Assembly: GCA_937901265.1 (NCBI GenBank)
Contig: CALCHA010000364.1
Location: 1-7,764, forward strand
Length of the DNA stretch: 7,764 nt
Reading direction: 5' to 3'
Source of the DNA: an uncultured Phycisphaerales bacterium
Lineage (GTDB): Bacteria > Planctomycetota > Phycisphaerae > WQYP01
The translations under genes were made by a program, and so were the position numbers. Positions 6,970 through 7,764 of the stretch are shown one piece after another. The notes under the pieces were generated by a model that did not search any database, was not told the origin of the DNA, and was given only the letters and a program-made list of their open reading frames with translations. Position 1 is the stretch's first letter. Each line of letters opens with the position of its first letter.

Positions 6970-7566
6970 ATGAAGATCACCAAGAACCACCTCTACGTCG
7001 GCCTGATCGCCGCCGCCGCGGCCGCATGGTGCGTCGATACCTTCCTCCTGCACGGCGGTGCCCCGCAAGCCGCCCAAGGTGCACCCGCGCCAGCCCTCCC
7101 GGTGGCCGCTCCCACCGCGCGCCCCGTCCCCGCCAGCCCCGCCGCCGCGCATCCGCGTACCCTCAGCCTCGCCGCCCGTTTCGACCGCGTAAGCGCCGCC
7201 GCTGACCTCACCGACGCCTTCGCTCCTCCCGCTGGCTGGATCGCCACCGCCCCCGTCGCCTCCATCGACGACGCGCTGCCCACCGCCACGCCGGCCGCCC
7301 CCGTGCGCATTGATGCCGACGCCTTCCGCAAGGCCCACAAGCTCACCGCCGTCTTCCTGATGGGCCGCGCCGGTGGCACCGCGGTCATCGATGGCACCAT
7401 GGTCGAGGTCGGCCAACGCTTCGACGGGCTGGTCCTCGCCGGCGTCACCGCGGGTGCCGCCACCCTGCAGGGGCAGGGGAACGTCATCGTCCTGCAGATC
7501 GACACTGCCGCCGAAGCCGCGGCGCTTTCCCGAACCTTGTCCACACGCGAAAAACAGGTCAAGTAG
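6970..7566 (+). CDS. Bitopic PilP/GspC-like periplasmic linker protein
   Basis: This 198-residue protein has an N-terminal membrane anchor at about 8-27 with no lipobox, unlike classical PilP, which is a lipoprotein. A Pro/Ala-rich flexible linker (about 29-65) is followed by a short motif DLTDAFAPPAGW (79-90), similar to the Asp-Pro-Phe segment before PilP/GspC domains. A small beta domain at about 118-178 (KLTAVFLMGRAGGTAVIDG, then VEVGQRFDG and ATLQGQGNVIVLQI) has the pattern of the GspC homology-region/PilP fold: strand, 'value' loop, Val-x-x-Gly-x-x-Phe-x-Gly, paired strands. That fold docks on secretin N-domains. The anchor plus this fold is closer to GspC in architecture, although the position after pilO is that of pilP. 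The start ATG has GGAG at 6961-6964. It is the last gene before the probable terminator. Family call is inferred from fold pattern. Confidence 0.65.
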   Translation: MKITKNHLYVGLIAAAAAAWCVDTFLLHGGAPQAAQGAPAPALPVAAPTARPVPASPAAAHPRTLSLAARFDRVSAAADLTDAFAPPAGWIATAPVASIDDALPTATPAAPVRIDADAFRKAHKLTAVFLMGRAGGTAVIDGTMVEVGQRFDGLVLAGVTAGAATLQGQGNVIVLQIDTAAEAAALSRTLSTREKQVK

Positions 7567-7587
7567 CCCCTCCGCCCGGCCGATGTT

Positions 7588-7618
7588 TGAAGTACCCGAG
7601 CAGGGCACTGTCATTTTT
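7588..7618 (+). terminator. Probable intrinsic terminator after the pilus machine genes
   Basis: The hairpin pairs TGA (7588-7590) with TCA (7611-7613), AGT (7591-7593) with ACT (7607-7609), and CCC (7595-7597) with GGG (7603-7605), around the loop GAGCA. There is one A-C mismatch (7594/7606) and one bulged G (7610). Five Ts follow at once (7614-7618). Stem plus T-run immediately after a stop codon fits a rho-independent terminator, though the mismatch and bulge make it weak and possibly leaky. Confidence 0.5.
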
Positions 7619-7634
7619 ACATCAGGCATTTGTT

Positions 7635-7638
7635 GGAG
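7635..7638 (+). promoter_or_regulatory. Ribosome binding site of the prepilin gene
   Basis: GGAG stands seven bases before the ATG at 7646. It fixes the start so that the prepilin leader peptide is 11 residues long, a normal length for type IV prepilins. Confidence 0.65.
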
Positions 7639-7645
7639 AACCCCC

Positions 7646-7764
7646 ATGGCCCCCGTCCCTCAGAAATGCACCCGTGGATTCAGCCTCATCGAACTGGTGG
7701 TCGTTGTGGTCATCGTCGGCATCCTCGCCGCGATCGCCATTCCGCGGCTTTCCCGCGGCAGCGC
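7646..7764 (+). CDS. Type IV prepilin / GspG-like pseudopilin, N-terminal part only
   Basis: Only the first 39 codons are present; the gene runs off the right edge. The protein starts with an 11-residue leader (MAPVPQKCTRG) and then FSLIELVVVV. This is the class III signal: Gly11/Phe12 is the site where prepilin peptidase (PilD/GspO) cuts and methylates Phe, and the essential Glu is at mature position 5. Mature Gly14 and Pro22 match conserved positions of major type IV pilins. After the hydrophobic helix the sequence reads IPRLSRGS; I associate an SRG after the conserved Pro with planctomycete pilin-like proteins, from memory. The start is supported by GGAG at 7635-7638. Whether it is a major pilin or a pseudopilin cannot be told without the C-terminal domain. 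It probably forms a transcription unit separate from the machine genes. Confidence 0.9.
   Translation, partial: MAPVPQKCTRGFSLIELVVVVVIVGILAAIAIPRLSRGS

Larger units (their letters stand above)
7567..7645 (+). other. Intergenic gap between the machine genes and the prepilin gene
   Basis: This 79-base gap is the only real break in the cluster and the only AT-rich pocket in the window (bases 7611-7634). It contains a probable terminator and the prepilin ribosome binding site. A TTGAAG at 7587-7592 could serve as a -35 element, but no convincing -10 element stands at a proper distance. A GGGCAC at 7603-7608 resembles the -24 part of a sigma-54 promoter but lacks the -12 GC. A prepilin promoter here is plausible but not demonstrated. 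Confidence 0.5.

Noticed and set aside
7587..7617. Sigma-70 promoter using TTGAAG as the -35 element
   Set aside because: The best -10 candidates 18-19 bases downstream (TCATTT, CATTTT) match TATAAT poorly, and the same bases fit a terminator hairpin better.
7603..7618. Sigma-54-type promoter for the prepilin gene
   Set aside because: GGGCAC resembles the -24 element, but ten bases after the GG there is TT instead of the essential GC.
1..7764. CRISPR array, tRNA, rRNA, transposase gene or phage genes
   Set aside because: No spaced direct repeats, no cloverleaf-like sequence and no mobile-element protein were seen; virtually the whole window is accounted for by co-directional pilus and signalling genes.

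Overview
The window is a dense, one-directional, GC-rich gene cluster on the + strand. Codons end mostly in C or G, and CTC, GCC and ATC are strongly preferred. It encodes the inner-membrane and cytoplasmic core of a type IV pilus / type II secretion-like machine, fronted by two signalling genes. The codon style, the TTG starts and the prepilin N-terminus (an IPRLSRG run after the hydrophobic helix) suggest a Planctomycetota bacterium, perhaps Phycisphaerae. Verrucomicrobiota or another GC-rich lineage cannot be excluded. This placement is inference; there is no rRNA or other phylogenetic marker here.

Layout: (1) bases 2-1390, the 3' part of a PAS-HisKA-HATPase sensor kinase whose start lies off the left edge; (2) 1394-1729, a single STAS-domain protein of the anti-sigma-factor-antagonist type; (3) 1732-3471, a PilB/GspE assembly ATPase with an N-terminal MshEN-like domain; (4) 3468-4697, the PilC/GspF platform protein; (5) 4694-5743, actin-like PilM; (6) 5740-6381, a PilN-like protein; (7) 6378-6953, a PilO-like protein; (8) 6970-7566, a bitopic protein resembling PilP/GspC; (9) a 79-base gap holding a probable intrinsic terminator; (10) 7646-7764, the first 39 codons of a type IV prepilin cut by the right edge.

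Genes 1 to 8 have gaps of 3, 2 and 16 bases or 4-base stop/start overlaps (ATGA or TTGA), so they are very likely one translationally coupled operon. In family terms, PilB hydrolyses ATP to drive PilC, PilM binds the cytoplasmic tip of PilN, PilN and PilO form the periplasmic alignment complex, the PilP/GspC-like protein should link it to an outer-membrane secretin, and the prepilin is the assembled subunit. Secretin, retraction ATPase (PilT), prepilin peptidase, response regulator and anti-sigma partner are not in the window.

The most interesting points are the sensor-kinase/STAS pair at the head of a pilus operon, the half-conserved cyclic-di-GMP-type motif of the ATPase, the hybrid type IV pilus / type II secretion gene set, and the terminator separating machine genes from the subunit gene. 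The core genes are familiar families, so I do not claim a wholly new system.
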